A stretch of DNA of 64,000 nt from Lysinibacillus mangiferihumi (GCF_003049665.1 NZ_PYWM01000010.1:62001-126000), one strand, 5' to 3'. Shown: positions 17,849 to 28,933, counted from the stretch's first letter. Program-made: numbers and translations. The notes: generated by a model not told the origin, from the letters alone.

Positions 17849-18670
17849 ATGGATTTATTACTATTAGACATTAACCCGGTCGCCTTTCATTTAGGGCCAA
17901 TTGCTGTACGTTGGTACGGACTTTTAATTGTGTCGGGGATTATATTAGCATATTTTGTTGGACAACGAGAGGCGGTAAAACGCGGATTACCTGAGGATTT
18001 TCTAGCTGACTTATTATTATGGGCAGTACCGATTTCCATCGTCTGTGCGCGCATCTATTATGTTTCTATGCGTTGGGATTATTATAGTGAAAATCCAGGC
18101 AATATTATTGAAATTTGGAATGGTGGTATTGCGATTCATGGTGCGTTATTAGGTGCATTTGCGACGGCTTACATATTTACGCGGATAAAAGGGGTAAGCT
18201 TTTTACGAGTAGCTGATATTGCAGCACCAAGTATTTTGATTGGTCAAATTATTGGTCGTTGGGGCAACTTTATGAATCAAGAAGCATTTGGCGGCCCAGT
18301 GTCACGTTCATTTTTAGAAAACCTGATGCTACCGGATTGGATTATTAATCAAATGTACATTGAAGAACTAGGCACATATGTACATCCTACATTTTTATAT
18401 GAATCTGTTTGGAATTTCATCGGTTTATTAATATTATTGGCATTACGTAAAGTGAATCTAAATCGCGGTGAAATTTTCTTTAGCTATTTAATATGGTATT
18501 CAATTGGTCGCTTCTATATAGAAGGTTTACGTACGGATAGTCTTTATTTAGTAGGAGACTTGCGTTCGGCTCAGGTTGTTTCCATTATCGGCATTGTGAT
18601 AGGTCTTGCGGCAATTATTTACCGTAGATTGAAAGTAAAGCCTGCTGTGAAATATTTGGACAATAAGTAA
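17849..18670 (+). CDS. lgt: Prolipoprotein diacylglyceryl transferase
   Basis: Lgt moves diacylglycerol from phosphatidylglycerol to the lipobox cysteine of prolipoproteins, the first step of lipoprotein maturation. The 273-residue membrane enzyme has about seven helices, the H-bearing segment [10 protein letters not shown] (near 93) and the Lgt signature [13 protein letters not shown] (about 139-151). Its clients in this window include the proteins at 448, 16324 and 34860. It lies 37 bases after hprK with AGAGGAG before the ATG and is followed by ppaX after 12 bases. Confidence 0.96.
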   Translation: MDLLLLDINPVAFHLGPIAVRWYGLLIVSGIILAYFVGQREAVKRGLPEDFLADLLLWAVPISIVCARIYYVSMRWDYYSENPGNIIEIWNGGIAIHGALLGAFATAYIFTRIKGVSFLRVADIAAPSILIGQIIGRWGNFMNQEAFGGPVSRSFLENLMLPDWIINQMYIEELGTYVHPTFLYESVWNFIGLLILLALRKVNLNRGEIFFSYLIWYSIGRFYIEGLRTDSLYLVGDLRSAQVVSIIGIVIGLAAIIYRRLKVKPAVKYLDNK

Positions 18671-18682
18671 GGGGTGTGTAAT

Positions 18683-19324
18683 ATGGCTGTAAAAGCATTA
18701 CTTTTTGATTTTGATGGTACATTGTTAAATACAAATGACTTAATCATTCAATCATTTATGCACGTGTTAGAAGAGAGATTTCCCGGGCAATATTCGCCAA
18801 AAGATTGCCTGAAATTCATGGGTCCGTCATTAAAACAGACATTTAGTGAATTAACGCCAGGTGAAGAAGACGAAATGATGGCTAAATATCGCGCTTGGAA
18901 TGAAACACATCATGATGAGCTTGTCACAGAGTTTCCGGATGTTGTGTCAACTTTAGAGCAATTAAAGTCAATGGGCATTAAATTAGCCATCGTCTCAACA
19001 AAGCGCAATGCGATGATTGACCGAGGATTGAAGATCCTAGGTGCTAGTCATCTATTTGAGGTGATAGTGGGAACTGATGATGTCCAACATGTGAAGCCTG
19101 ATCCAGAGCCAGTTTTACTTGCTCTTACACGTCTTGGTGTCGCAAAGGAAGACGCCATTATGATTGGTGATAATTCACATGATATTGAAGCTGGACACAA
19201 TGCGGGTGTAAGAGCTGCGGGTGTCGCATGGTCACTTAAAGGGGAGCAATATTTACAGCAGTTTAATCCGGAATATCTATTGCACCATATGAAGGATTTA
19301 CTTGCTATTGTGAAAGAGGGGTAA
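18683..19324 (+). CDS. ppaX: Pyrophosphatase PpaX (HAD family)
   Basis: PpaX hydrolyses the pyrophosphate released when HprK/P dephosphorylates HPr-Ser-P. The 213-residue HAD hydrolase has the nucleophile motif DFDGTLLNT (about 8-16), motif II VSTKRN, and motifs III/IV in KPDPEPV and MIGDNSHDI. ATG 18683 is chosen over GTG 18674 because AAGGGGTG overlaps the latter. Position in the hprK operon supports the assignment to PpaX rather than to a general phosphoglycolate phosphatase. Confidence 0.9.
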   Translation: MAVKALLFDFDGTLLNTNDLIIQSFMHVLEERFPGQYSPKDCLKFMGPSLKQTFSELTPGEEDEMMAKYRAWNETHHDELVTEFPDVVSTLEQLKSMGIKLAIVSTKRNAMIDRGLKILGASHLFEVIVGTDDVQHVKPDPEPVLLALTRLGVAKEDAIMIGDNSHDIEAGHNAGVRAAGVAWSLKGEQYLQQFNPEYLLHHMKDLLAIVKEG

Positions 19325-19328
19325 AGGG

Positions 19329-19871
19329 ATGGCGCGTAAAACGGAAAGATATCGTGTCGAAGGAGCAAACTCGCTATGGAATGTATATGATACGGTGTCC
19401 TTTTGGAAGGTGATGAAGTGCTTCATTGTCATTCAAATTGGACGCTTCACACCTTTTTTACGCGTGAAGAACTGGCTGTATCGCACTTTTTTAAAAATGA
19501 AAATTGGTGACCAAACGTCTTTCGCTTTAATGGTCATGCCAGATACGATGTTCCCAGAACGTATTCATGTCGGCAATAATACAGTTATTGGCTTTAATAC
19601 GACAATTTTAGCGCATGAATATTTAATTGAAGAGTATCGTTTAGGAGATGTCCATATTGGCAATGAAGTAATGGTTGGTGCCAATTCGACCATTTTACCG
19701 GGAGTGACAATAGGGGACGGTGCTATTGTGTCTGCGGCAACACTCGTTCATAAGGATGTACCAGCAGGTTGTCTAGCAGGTGGCAATCCGATGCAAATTA
19801 TTTACACTGCGGAACAGATGGCGGAGCGCAAACGAAGTGAAGTTGTCCAATGGTGCACGCCGAAAAAGTAA
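19329..19871 (+). CDS. Hexapeptide-repeat acyltransferase (YvoF-like)
   Basis: This is a 180-residue left-handed beta-helix acyltransferase. Hexapeptide repeats run from about 55 to 155 (IHVGNNTVIGFNTTILAHEY, then VHIGNEVMVGANSTILPGVTIGDGAIVSA, in pieces) and end in the substrate-like turn AGGNPMQII. Relatives such as maltose, galactoside and NeuD-type acetyltransferases use acetyl-CoA; the acceptor here is unknown. It closes the hprK operon as yvoF does in B. subtilis, and lies 4 bases behind ppaX. The catalytic histidine is probably that in LAHEYL. Confidence 0.85.
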   Translation: MARKTERYRVEGANSLWNVYDTVSFWKVMKCFIVIQIGRFTPFLRVKNWLYRTFLKMKIGDQTSFALMVMPDTMFPERIHVGNNTVIGFNTTILAHEYLIEEYRLGDVHIGNEVMVGANSTILPGVTIGDGAIVSAATLVHKDVPAGCLAGGNPMQIIYTAEQMAERKRSEVVQWCTPKK

Positions 19872-19887
19872 AATAATGAAGATGAAA

Positions 19888-19925
19888 AGTGTTAGATTGA
19901 CTGCAAATCAATCTAACACTTTTTT
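19888..19925 (+). terminator. Terminator of the hprK operon, part of repeat family C
   Basis: The 13-bp stem AGTGTTAGATTGA / TCAATCTAACACT (19888-19900 and 19908-19920) is followed by a T run. The arms are identical to the hairpin at 15249-15280, so the terminator is probably delivered by the repeat. Confidence 0.85.
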
Positions 19926-20260
19926 GCTATGTCGTTGATGTCCGCTACGGCGGTGCTTTCCGCTCAGCACAGTAAGCCGCAACCCTCGCTAACGCGCGGA
20001 ATGCCAGCGTCTTACGTTGTGCGCGTTCTGTGCTGGAGTCATCGCCTTCGCTACCAACAACTAGTGAACACTTCTAATTTATTGCAAAAGCAAGAATAGC
20101 TAAGTTCTCCATATAGCAAAAATTTATGAACACCTTTCCTCTGTTCTTTAAATTTTTTAGTAATGTCCTAACCTCTTTTTTTGCTATGGCGTTATTGTAC
20201 GCTTCAGCGGTGCTTTCCGCTCAGCACAGTAAGGCTGCAACCTTCAACTCATTTCGCTTG
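19926..20260. repeat. Family C repeat and a partial second copy upstream of the his operon
   Basis: 19926-20050 carries the GC-rich block GTCCGCTACGGCGGTGCTTTC, AGTAAGCCGCAACCCTCGC and GTGCGCGTTCTGTGCTGGAGTC in inverse orientation to the copy near 15165. A shortened second copy lies at about 20170-20245 (TTTTGCTATGGCG, GTGCTTTCCGCTCAGCACAG). No reading frame is supported in 19872-20520 apart from these repeats and the his promoter. Confidence 0.7.
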
Positions 20261-20428
20261 CAATTATTATATTTTTAAAGCAAGAACAGCTAAATTTAAT
20301 GTAATGTCCGCACTTTGATGTCCCCTATATAAGTGAGGCAATCGTCTCGATAAACATTTCACTTTGTGTAAATAGGTGTATAATTAACAGAAGTATTGAA
20401 ATTATTTGTGAATTTAATGTGTAAAACA

Positions 20429-20457
20429 TTGACTGAAATAAAGGAATGAGTTAAAAT
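20429..20457 (+). promoter_or_regulatory. Sigma-A promoter of the his operon
   Basis: TTGACT (20429-20434), a 17-base spacer and TAAAAT (20452-20457) lie about 60 bases before hisZ. The short leader leaves no room for a T-box riboswitch. Confidence 0.6.
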
Positions 20458-20520
20458 ACTTTCATATTCTAATTCTCTAACACTCTAGTGAATTAAAGCG
20501 AAACGTAAGGAAGTGTCAAC

Positions 20521-21693
20521 ATGTCGTCGATTAAAATGTTCGAAAAGCCACTTGGTATGCGTGATAAATTTCCGCAAATTTATGAAAAAGTAGAAGCTGT
20601 AAGACATACAGGTCGAAATTTTTTACGCTCAAGAGGCTATGAATTTATCAAAACGCCTACAGTAGAGTATTTCGATACGGTAGGGAAAGCATCTGCAATT
20701 TCCGATGCGCATTTATTTAAGCTTGTAGATAGTCAGGGCAACACCCTCGTCCTACGTCCTGATATGACAACACCGATTGCTCGAGTAGCCACTTCAAAAT
20801 TATTGAAAGAAATGATACCGCTGCGCTTAGCTTACTTTGCAAGTGTATTCCGTGCACAGGAAACAGAGGGTGGACGTCCCGCAGAATTTGAGCAAATGGG
20901 TATTGAGTTAATTGGTGATCATTCCGTGTTTGCGGATGCTGAAGTAATTGTTACAGCAATGGAGCTATTAAAACAATTTGGATTAGAAAACTTCAAAGTC
21001 ACAATAGGCCATGCAGGTGTCTTGAATTGTATTTTGCAGGACTATACGGAAAGCATTGAACAAGAAGATGTTCTGCGTACACTGCTTGTACAGCGCAATT
21101 ATGTAGGCTTTGAGGAGGCGGTTGCATCATTTGATTTACCAAAAACAAAATCAGATGCACTGTTACAGTTTATTGAAGAGGCGATGACCTTAAAGGAAAT
21201 TCGTGATATTGAAAAATATGTGCGTAAAAATGACGCATTAGAATATATGCAACAACTTGCAAAATTATTAGAAATCGCTAATCTTGCACAGTATGTCGCG
21301 TTTGATTTTACTCTTTCAAGCCATATGAGCTATTACACAGGTATGTTATTTGAAGTATTTGCTTCAGGCAGTGGTTTCCCATTAGGAAATGGTGGCCGTT
21401 ACGACGGTTTGCTTGAAGTATTTGGATCAAAGGTCGGTGCTACAGGCTTTAGTATTCGTGTAGATAGATTATTAGAAACGATTACTGCACAAGCTTCAGA
21501 CAAGGAAGAAGCCATTGTGGTGCTATTCGAGGAAGAAGATTTTGAAGAGGCTCTAGAAAAAATAGAGGCTTTAAGAGCAGCGGGTAAACAAGCGACTTTA
21601 CAGTTGAGAAGTAGTTTAGTTGATGAAGCAGCCTTTTTAACGCATTTTACAAAGGTAGTTGTTGTTGGACAGGAGGAAATTCGCGGTGAATGA
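20521..21693 (+). CDS. hisZ: ATP phosphoribosyltransferase regulatory subunit
   Basis: HisZ is a catalytically dead paralogue of histidyl-tRNA synthetase. It completes the short-form HisG and provides its histidine feedback control. The 390-residue protein shows the class II synthetase fold: motif 2 region [20 protein letters not shown] near 120 (in pieces) and motif 3-like [13 protein letters not shown] near 290. The anticodon-binding domain of true HisRS is reduced. It is first in the his operon and overlaps hisG by 8 bases, consistent with complex assembly. Confidence 0.94.
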   Translation: MSSIKMFEKPLGMRDKFPQIYEKVEAVRHTGRNFLRSRGYEFIKTPTVEYFDTVGKASAISDAHLFKLVDSQGNTLVLRPDMTTPIARVATSKLLKEMIPLRLAYFASVFRAQETEGGRPAEFEQMGIELIGDHSVFADAEVIVTAMELLKQFGLENFKVTIGHAGVLNCILQDYTESIEQEDVLRTLLVQRNYVGFEEAVASFDLPKTKSDALLQFIEEAMTLKEIRDIEKYVRKNDALEYMQQLAKLLEIANLAQYVAFDFTLSSHMSYYTGMLFEVFASGSGFPLGNGGRYDGLLEVFGSKVGATGFSIRVDRLLETITAQASDKEEAIVVLFEEEDFEEALEKIEALRAAGKQATLQLRSSLVDEAAFLTHFTKVVVVGQEEIRGE

Positions 21694-22309
21694 ATTAACC
21701 ATTGCTATGCCGAAAGGGCGCATTTTTGAAGAGGCATACCAAATGCTTATTGAAGCGGGCTTTAATTTACCAGAAGAGGTTGAAATGTCGCGTAAATTAA
21801 TGATCGAAATTCCAGAAGAAAAAATACGTTTTATTCTAGCGAAACCTATGGATGTGCCTGTTTATGTTGAGCACGGTGTAGCCGATATTGGAATTGCTGG
21901 AAAAGATGTTTTACTGGAGCAACAGCGCGTGGTACATGAGCTTCTTGATTTGAAAATAAGTACTTGCTATATTGCTTCAGCTGGCTTACCGAATACGACG
22001 ATGAACGAACTTGCGCCACGCATTGCGACGAAGTATCCGAACATTGCCATGAAGTATTATAAAGGGATTGGCGAACAAGTAGAAATTATTGAATTAAACG
22101 GGTCGATTGAGCTTGCGCCAATGATTGGTTTAGCGGACCGTATTGTTGATATCGTATCGACTGGACGTACGTTAAAAGAAAATGGCTTAGTTGAGTATGA
22201 GTATATTACGGAAGTTTCATCACGCTTAATTGCCAATCCAGTAAGTTACCGCATGAAAGGTGACCGCATAATCGATTTGGTGAAACGTTTAAAGAAGTGT
22301 GTCGACTAA
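21686..22309 (+). CDS. hisG: ATP phosphoribosyltransferase catalytic subunit, short form
   Basis: HisG makes phosphoribosyl-ATP from ATP and PRPP, the first committed step of histidine synthesis. The 207-residue length identifies the short form that lacks the C-terminal regulatory domain and needs HisZ. Visible motifs are [10 protein letters not shown] (about 8-17), [12 protein letters not shown], and the PRPP loop [16 protein letters not shown] near 150. GTG 21686 follows AGGAGG; the upstream TTG of the frame has no ribosome site. Confidence 0.95.
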   Translation: MNELTIAMPKGRIFEEAYQMLIEAGFNLPEEVEMSRKLMIEIPEEKIRFILAKPMDVPVYVEHGVADIGIAGKDVLLEQQRVVHELLDLKISTCYIASAGLPNTTMNELAPRIATKYPNIAMKYYKGIGEQVEIIELNGSIELAPMIGLADRIVDIVSTGRTLKENGLVEYEYITEVSSRLIANPVSYRMKGDRIIDLVKRLKKCVD

Positions 22310-22398
22310 TGAATGTTGTTTCATCGTAATAACTGAAAAAACGCAAGTTGCGAAAAGGAACTGCACGAATAGCTAGAAATTTAAAGGAGACTTTTTCC

Positions 22399-23673
22399 AT
22401 GAAAATAACAAAGTTAGCAAAAGGTATTTCCTTGAAACGACCACTAGAAGGTGGCAACGAAGAGCAATTAAAAATTGTACGACAAGTATTGGCAGATGTT
22501 CGAGCACAAGGTGACAGCGCAATACGTACATATACAGAAAAATGGGATGGCTTTGCTCCAGACAATTTACGTGTCACAAAGGCAGAGATTGAAGAAGGAG
22601 TAGAGGCAATCGACGCGCAATTATTTGCAGATTTAACAGAAGCTGCCCACAACATTCGCGTTTATCATGAGCAACAAAAACGTTCTGGCTATCGTTTGGA
22701 ATTAGCGGATGGCTCTTGGCTTGGGCAACGGATTACCGCACTCGATGCAGTAGGTCTTTACGTTCCAGGAGGAACAGCGGCCTATCCTTCTTCCGTGTTG
22801 ATGAACGTTATACCTGCTCAAGTAGCTGGTGTTAAGCGAATTGTTATCACATCACCGGCGGGGCGTGACGGGAAATTACCTGCTGGTGTACTTGCCGCAG
22901 CTCATATTTTAGGTGTGGAAGAAGTATATAAAATTGGTGGGGCACAGGCAATTGCAGCACTTGCCTATGGAACGGAAACAATTCAAGCCGTCGATAAAAT
23001 AACGGGTCCAGGTAATATTTACGTTGCCCTTGCTAAACGCGAAGTATTTGGTGAGGTCGCGATTGATATGATTGCCGGACCAAGTGAAATTGCCGTAATC
23101 GCAGATGAAACAGCTTTTGCAGATGAGGTGGCTGCAGACCTATTATCACAGGCAGAACACGATAAGATGGCCTGTGCCATTTTAGTGACAACATCTGAGC
23201 AACTTGCTCACGGTGTGGCGCTGGAAGTGGAAAGACAATTAGCGACTTTACCACGTGAAGAAGTAGCGCGTGCCTCAATCGAAAATTTTGGCGCGATTTA
23301 TATTGCTGAAACGATGTCAGATGCAGTGGAGGCAATTAATTCATTAGCCCCTGAACATTTAGAAATCGTGACCAAAAATGCCGAAGCGGTGGCAGAGCAA
23401 GTGCGCCATGCAGGTGGTATTTTCATCGGTCGATATAGCTCCGAGCCTGTTGGAGATTATTTTGCTGGCACAAACCATGTGCTACCAACAAACAGCACAG
23501 CGCGTTTTGCAAGTGGCTTAAATGTGGATGACTTCGTAAAAAAATCGAGCATCGTTTATTATACTGAAAAAACTTGGGCAACGAACGCCCCGAAAATTGC
23601 ACGCTTAGCTCGGATGGAAGGCTTAGAGGGCCATGCTCGTGCTGTAGAATCTCGTGGATGGGAAAAGGAGTAA
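22399..23673 (+). CDS. hisD: Histidinol dehydrogenase
   Basis: HisD oxidises L-histidinol to L-histidine in two NAD-dependent steps. The 424-residue protein has VGLYVPGGTAAYPSSVLMN, ITGPGNIYVALAKREVFG, the zinc-site segment DMIAGPSEIAVIADE, LSQAEHD and the C-terminal GTNHVLPT. ATG 22399 follows AAAGGAGA; the longer frame start at 22348 lacks a ribosome site. An 89-base gap after hisG is the only sizeable one in the operon. Confidence 0.96.
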   Translation: MKITKLAKGISLKRPLEGGNEEQLKIVRQVLADVRAQGDSAIRTYTEKWDGFAPDNLRVTKAEIEEGVEAIDAQLFADLTEAAHNIRVYHEQQKRSGYRLELADGSWLGQRITALDAVGLYVPGGTAAYPSSVLMNVIPAQVAGVKRIVITSPAGRDGKLPAGVLAAAHILGVEEVYKIGGAQAIAALAYGTETIQAVDKITGPGNIYVALAKREVFGEVAIDMIAGPSEIAVIADETAFADEVAADLLSQAEHDKMACAILVTTSEQLAHGVALEVERQLATLPREEVARASIENFGAIYIAETMSDAVEAINSLAPEHLEIVTKNAEAVAEQVRHAGGIFIGRYSSEPVGDYFAGTNHVLPTNSTARFASGLNVDDFVKKSSIVYYTEKTWATNAPKIARLARMEGLEGHARAVESRGWEKE

Positions 23674-23677
23674 GACG

Positions 23678-24277
23678 ATGACAGAACAGAAACGCTACGC
23701 AAAGGTAGAACGCAAAACAAATGAAACACAAATTTCAGTTGCCATTGAGTTAGATGGCGAGGGCAAGGCGGATATCCAAACAGGTGTTGGCTTTATGGAT
23801 CACATGCTGGATTTATTTATTAAACATGGTCTATTTAATGGCACAATTCAAGCGAATGGTGATACGCATATTGACGACCACCATACAACGGAAGACCTTG
23901 GCATTGTATTAGGACAAGCCATTCGTCAAGCGCTCGGCGATAAGAAAGGTATTAAACGTTATGGTAATGCCTTTGTACCAATGGATGATGCACTGGCACA
24001 AGTTGTTGTCGATTGTTCAAATCGTCCACATTTAGAGTATCGTGTGCCTGAACTAAAAGAGAAAGTAGGAACTTTTGATACGGAGTTAGTGCATGAGTTT
24101 TTATGGAAATTTGCGCTTGAAGCAAGAATGAATGTCCACGTTATCGTACCGTATGGTCATAATACACACCACATTATCGAAGCTATTTTTAAAGCATTAG
24201 CTCGTGCCATTGATGCGGCAGTTGAAATTGATCCTCGCGTTAAGGGTGTACCTTCCACAAAGGGGCTGTTAACGTGA
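23678..24277 (+). CDS. hisB: Imidazoleglycerol-phosphate dehydratase
   Basis: HisB removes water from imidazole-glycerol phosphate. The 199-residue monofunctional enzyme shows the manganese-binding histidine motifs DHMLD (about 39-43), DDHHTTEDLGI (about 68-78) and YGHNTHHIIEA. ATG 23678 follows AAAAGGAG; a longer frame from 23654 lies inside hisD. It overlaps hisH by 4 bases (GTGA). Confidence 0.96.
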   Translation: MTEQKRYAKVERKTNETQISVAIELDGEGKADIQTGVGFMDHMLDLFIKHGLFNGTIQANGDTHIDDHHTTEDLGIVLGQAIRQALGDKKGIKRYGNAFVPMDDALAQVVVDCSNRPHLEYRVPELKEKVGTFDTELVHEFLWKFALEARMNVHVIVPYGHNTHHIIEAIFKALARAIDAAVEIDPRVKGVPSTKGLLT

Positions 24278-24906
24278 AAATAGGTGTCATTGACTATGGG
24301 ATGGGTAATTTATTTAGTGTTGAACAAGCACTAAAACGACTTGGCTGTGAAGTCATTGTAACAGCACAAGAACAGGAACTAGATGAAGCCGATGCCCTGT
24401 TACTGCCAGGTGTTGGCGCTTTTCCCGATGCTATGAAACGTTTAGCTGAAACAAAATTAGATAGCTACTTACAAAAAGTACAAGCAGATAATCGACCATT
24501 GCTCGGTATTTGTTTAGGCATGCAGTTATTATTTGAGGAAAGCGTAGAGGTGACACCTACGAAGGGACTAGGTTTCTTCAAAGGCAGCATTCAACGTTTT
24601 AGCGGCATTCAAGGGGAGCAGTCCTATCGAGTACCTCATATGGGGTGGAATGAATTGATTGTGACGAATCGACCAGCATGGCTCAAAGAAGAGGCACCTG
24701 CCGAGCACGTTTATTTTGTTCATTCTTTTTATGCCACGAATATTGAACCGACAGAACTAGTGGCTTATGCTGACTACCATGGCATTGAAGTCCCAGGGAT
24801 TGTTGCCAAAGGCTCGATTACAGGTATGCAATTCCATCCTGAAAAATCAGGTGAGTTAGGCGTGTACTTATTAGAACAATGGTTAAAAGGGGTGGCGGCT
24901 TGCTAA
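24274..24906 (+). CDS. hisH: Imidazole glycerol phosphate synthase, glutaminase subunit
   Basis: HisH is a class I glutamine amidotransferase that passes ammonia to HisF. The 210-residue protein has the nucleophile Cys80 in [12 protein letters not shown], the oxyanion region [10 protein letters not shown], and the terminal His-Glu pair in [12 protein letters not shown] 24274 overlaps the hisB stop. It overlaps hisF by 7 bases, so the two synthase subunits are translated together. In most Bacillales hisA sits between hisH and hisF; here it does not. Confidence 0.95.
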   Translation: MKIGVIDYGMGNLFSVEQALKRLGCEVIVTAQEQELDEADALLLPGVGAFPDAMKRLAETKLDSYLQKVQADNRPLLGICLGMQLLFEESVEVTPTKGLGFFKGSIQRFSGIQGEQSYRVPHMGWNELIVTNRPAWLKEEAPAEHVYFVHSFYATNIEPTELVAYADYHGIEVPGIVAKGSITGMQFHPEKSGELGVYLLEQWLKGVAAC

Positions 24907-25661
24907 CGAAACGTATTATTCCATGTCTTGATGTGAAGGAAGGACGAGTTGTCAAAGGTGTACAGTTCGTATCATTACGTGATGCAGGAGATCCGGTTGA
25001 ACTTGCAAAGTTTTATGATGAGCAAGGTGCAGATGAGCTTGTTTTCCTAGATATCTCTGCATCGCATGAAGGCCGTGAAACAATGGTCGATGTAGTGCGC
25101 CAAACTGCGGCGACACTAGCCATTCCATTTACTGTTGGTGGCGGTATTCGCTCGTTAGAGGATATGAAGCGTATTTTACGCGCTGGTGCCGACAAAGTAT
25201 CTGTTAATACTTCCGCTTTAGAACGCCCAGCGCTGATTAAAGAAGGTTCTGACTATTTCGGTGCACAATGTATTGTTGTTGCAATTGATGCGCGCTATAG
25301 TGAAGAAGACGGCACGTGGATGGTCTATACACACGGTGGTCGCAACAAAACATCTTGGCAAGTAATAGAGTGGGCAAAAGAAGCTGTCCGCTTAGGTGCT
25401 GGCGAGATTTTATTAACAAGTATGAATCAAGACGGTGAAAAATCTGGCTTTGATTTAGCTTTAACGAAGGCTGTACGACAGGCCGTGACAGTCCCAGTCA
25501 TTGCAAGTGGCGGTGCAGGGAATGCCGAACATTTTTACGAAGTATTAGCGGACGATGTAGATGCAGATGCAGCACTTGCAGCATCCATTTTTCATTACAA
25601 AGAAACGAGTGTAGCGCAAGTAAAACAATACTTACGTGAAAAAGGAGTGGCAGTAAGATGA
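24900..25661 (+). CDS. hisF: Imidazole glycerol phosphate synthase, cyclase subunit
   Basis: HisF is the TIM-barrel partner of HisH and forms IGP and AICAR from PRFAR and ammonia. The 253-residue protein starts at TTG 24900 after AAAAGGGGTGG, giving the typical N-terminus [20 protein letters not shown] with catalytic Asp11. The second catalytic aspartate is in VVAIDARY (near 130), and phosphate loops are VGGGIRS and ASGGAGN. It is clearly HisF and not the paralogue HisA. Its stop overlaps hisI (ATGA). Confidence 0.95.
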   Translation: MLTKRIIPCLDVKEGRVVKGVQFVSLRDAGDPVELAKFYDEQGADELVFLDISASHEGRETMVDVVRQTAATLAIPFTVGGGIRSLEDMKRILRAGADKVSVNTSALERPALIKEGSDYFGAQCIVVAIDARYSEEDGTWMVYTHGGRNKTSWQVIEWAKEAVRLGAGEILLTSMNQDGEKSGFDLALTKAVRQAVTVPVIASGGAGNAEHFYEVLADDVDADAALAASIFHYKETSVAQVKQYLREKGVAVR

Positions 25662-26275
25662 TAGATAACATTAAATTTGACGATAAAGGTCTTGTTACAG
25701 CAGTTGTGCAAGATGCCAATACAAAAGAAGTATTAACTGTGGCTTATATGAATAAAGAATCATTAGAAAAAACATTAGAATCAGGCGAAACATGGTTTTA
25801 CTCACGTTCTCGTGAAGCGCTTTGGCATAAAGGAGCGACGAGTGGTAACGTACAAAAAGTAGTGTCCATTAAAGCGGACTGTGATGGCGATGCATTAGTT
25901 GTAGAAGTACTTCCTGCTGGTCCCGCATGCCACAATGGCACAACATCTTGCTTTACGACAGTACTGCAAGAAAAAGAAAAAGTTGGTTCGGTTAGTATTA
26001 TCCCTGAGCTAGTCAAAGTAATTGAAAAGCGTGAGCAAGAAATGCCTGAGGGTGCATATACTACATATTTATTCGATAAAGGCATCGATAAAATTTGTAA
26101 AAAAGTCGGGGAAGAAGCAACAGAGGTAGTTATCGGTGCAAAAAATCGTGATCCAGAAGAAGTAAAATGGGAAGCGGCTGATTTAATTTACCACTTATTA
26201 GTTTTACTGCAAGAACAAAAAGTAAATGTTTTTGACGTATTACATGTGTTGGAAAAACGTCACGAGGAGAAATAA
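25658..26275 (+). CDS. hisI: Bifunctional phosphoribosyl-AMP cyclohydrolase / phosphoribosyl-ATP pyrophosphatase
   Basis: This fused HisIE enzyme carries out steps 2 and 3 of the pathway. The 205-residue protein has an N-terminal cyclohydrolase domain ([18 protein letters not shown], metal ligands in DCDGDA and CHNGTTSCF, about 40-105). A C-terminal pyrophosphatase domain follows ([13 protein letters not shown], about 147-159). It ends the operon. ATGA overlap with hisF indicates coupled translation. Confidence 0.95.
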   Translation: MIDNIKFDDKGLVTAVVQDANTKEVLTVAYMNKESLEKTLESGETWFYSRSREALWHKGATSGNVQKVVSIKADCDGDALVVEVLPAGPACHNGTTSCFTTVLQEKEKVGSVSIIPELVKVIEKREQEMPEGAYTTYLFDKGIDKICKKVGEEATEVVIGAKNRDPEEVKWEAADLIYHLLVLLQEQKVNVFDVLHVLEKRHEEK

Positions 26276-26297
26276 CAGCATATCGCTTATTGTATGG

Positions 26298-26341
26298 TAT
26301 AATATGAGTTACTGTAAAAAGGAACGTATAATGCGTTCCTT
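26298..26341 (+). promoter_or_regulatory. -10 element and hairpin between hisI and the TPR gene
   Basis: TATAAT (26298-26303) is followed by the perfect 8-bp hairpin AAGGAACG / CGTTCCTT (26319-26326 and 26334-26341). The hairpin is followed by an AT-rich but broken T tract. It may act as a weak terminator for the his operon or as a leader hairpin of the next gene. Confidence 0.4.
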
Positions 26342-26365
26342 ATTTCTTGTTTCGGAGGAAATATT

Positions 26366-27883
26366 TTGGAAAAGAAACGTCAAAAAGAGAAGCAAACGAA
26401 TGTCGTATCGTTCATTCCAACAGGCGACTATTATTATAAAAAGTCAATTCAAGCGATGAATAGCGGTCAAATGGATAAAGCCTATAAATATTTACAGCGT
26501 GCTGTAGATTTAAGTCCGGATGATCCAATGATTTTATTGCAACTAGCGATTGTAGAGTTAGAAGGTCAAGGTTTTGAGGAAGCCTATGATCTGCTTCGTC
26601 GTGCCTATCAATTAGACCCCAATGAGCCGGAAATTATTTTTTATATGGCTGAGGTATCAGGATGTGTCGGCATTATTCAAGATGCCAAACGCTTTGCAGA
26701 GCAATACTTAGAAATGGAACCAGAAGGTGCATATGCGGATGAAGCGGCAGAAATATTAGATTTTGTTGCTTTTGAGCACAATGAATATGAAGAGCTTGAA
26801 GGCAGTGGCGAGGATTTATATCGGCAGGAGCAAGCACGTCGTTGCATGGAAAAGGGTGACTTTCCAGAAGCAATCAATATTTTAGAACAATTAGTAGAAG
26901 ATAGACCGGAATTTTGGTCAGCATACAATAATTTAGCTTTAGCTTATTTTTATGTAGGTGAAGCGGAACAGGCTAAAGCGATTTTGAACACGGTTTTGCG
27001 TGAAAATAAAGGGAATCTCCATGCATTGTGTAATCTAACGGTTATTGCCTACTATGAGAAAAATGATGAGGAATTAAATGCTCTTTTAGAAGTATTGGTG
27101 AAAATTCAACCTTATGCTTGGGATCATCGTTACAAATTGGGCGCAACGCTTGCGCTGATTGGTCAATATGAAACTGCATTTAAATGGCTACGAAGCATGC
27201 AGAAGCGTGGTTATTTAGGTGATCCAGGGTTTTACTTTTGGTTATCTCATGCGGCCTACTTTTCTGGTTACGATGATATTGCCAAAAATGCTTGGGAGCA
27301 GTTACTTGAGTTAGATCCAGATAAAGAAGGTTTTGAACCTTGGCGTCAGCAGGAAAATACATATGAGCTTGACGCATTAGAGCATGATCGTGACTTCATT
27401 GTAGCGAAGCTTGAAAGTGAGTATATAAGTGATCGTTTATTTGGCTTGTTTTTATTACGAGGAACAGCGCATAAACAGGAAATCATTGCGCATCCTAAAT
27501 GGATAGATGTAGAGCAATTTGGTGCTTTTGAAAAGCTTTTTTTAGCTTATGCACTAGGCCATCAGTTTGATGAGAAAAACAAAGTAGAGGCAAGTTTTTT
27601 AAGAGCCGTACGTGTACCCGAGATTTTGTTGGAGCACTATGGAAAATTGACGACAATCGTCGCACCAATGTTCCAAATGTGGTTCGTGCTTTGTGAACAA
27701 GCACTTAGTCAAAATTATCGCTTTACAAATCCGGCTGCTATTGCAGGTGCAAATGATTTTTTATTCCGCTCATCTCGCATGTTGAAGGTGACGAAAAAAG
27801 AAATCGCAGAGCAATATGGCATATCTGTAGCAACATTATCGAAATATATAGATGAAATATTAATGTACTTACCAACGAGTTAA
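26366..27883 (+). CDS. TPR repeat protein with C-terminal HTH-like segment (YvcD-like)
   Basis: The 505-residue soluble protein begins at TTG 26366 after GGAGGAAA. Tetratricopeptide repeats fill residues 25-300 (for example AYKYLQRAVDLSPDDPMILLQLAIVELEGQG, in pieces, and FWSAYNNLALAYFYVGEAEQAKAIL). The last 40 residues (TKKEIAEQYGISVATLSKYIDEIL) resemble a helix-turn-helix. TPR arrays mediate protein-protein contact; no enzyme motif is present. In B. subtilis yvcD occupies the same place between the his operon and trxB. Function is unknown. Confidence 0.85.
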   Translation: MEKKRQKEKQTNVVSFIPTGDYYYKKSIQAMNSGQMDKAYKYLQRAVDLSPDDPMILLQLAIVELEGQGFEEAYDLLRRAYQLDPNEPEIIFYMAEVSGCVGIIQDAKRFAEQYLEMEPEGAYADEAAEILDFVAFEHNEYEELEGSGEDLYRQEQARRCMEKGDFPEAINILEQLVEDRPEFWSAYNNLALAYFYVGEAEQAKAILNTVLRENKGNLHALCNLTVIAYYEKNDEELNALLEVLVKIQPYAWDHRYKLGATLALIGQYETAFKWLRSMQKRGYLGDPGFYFWLSHAAYFSGYDDIAKNAWEQLLELDPDKEGFEPWRQQENTYELDALEHDRDFIVAKLESEYISDRLFGLFLLRGTAHKQEIIAHPKWIDVEQFGAFEKLFLAYALGHQFDEKNKVEASFLRAVRVPEILLEHYGKLTTIVAPMFQMWFVLCEQALSQNYRFTNPAAIAGANDFLFRSSRMLKVTKKEIAEQYGISVATLSKYIDEILMYLPTS

Positions 27884-27976
27884 ATTGAAGCTGTGAGCAA
27901 CTTAGTTGAATAACTTCATGCTTTCACATACGATGAACATACTGAACGTTATTATAAAAAAGTATTACAAGTTTAG

Positions 27977-28933
<957 letters not shown>

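Noticed and set aside
20460..20520. T-box riboswitch for the his operon
   Set aside because: The leader after the promoter is only about 60 bases, too short, and no T-box sequence or terminator is present.
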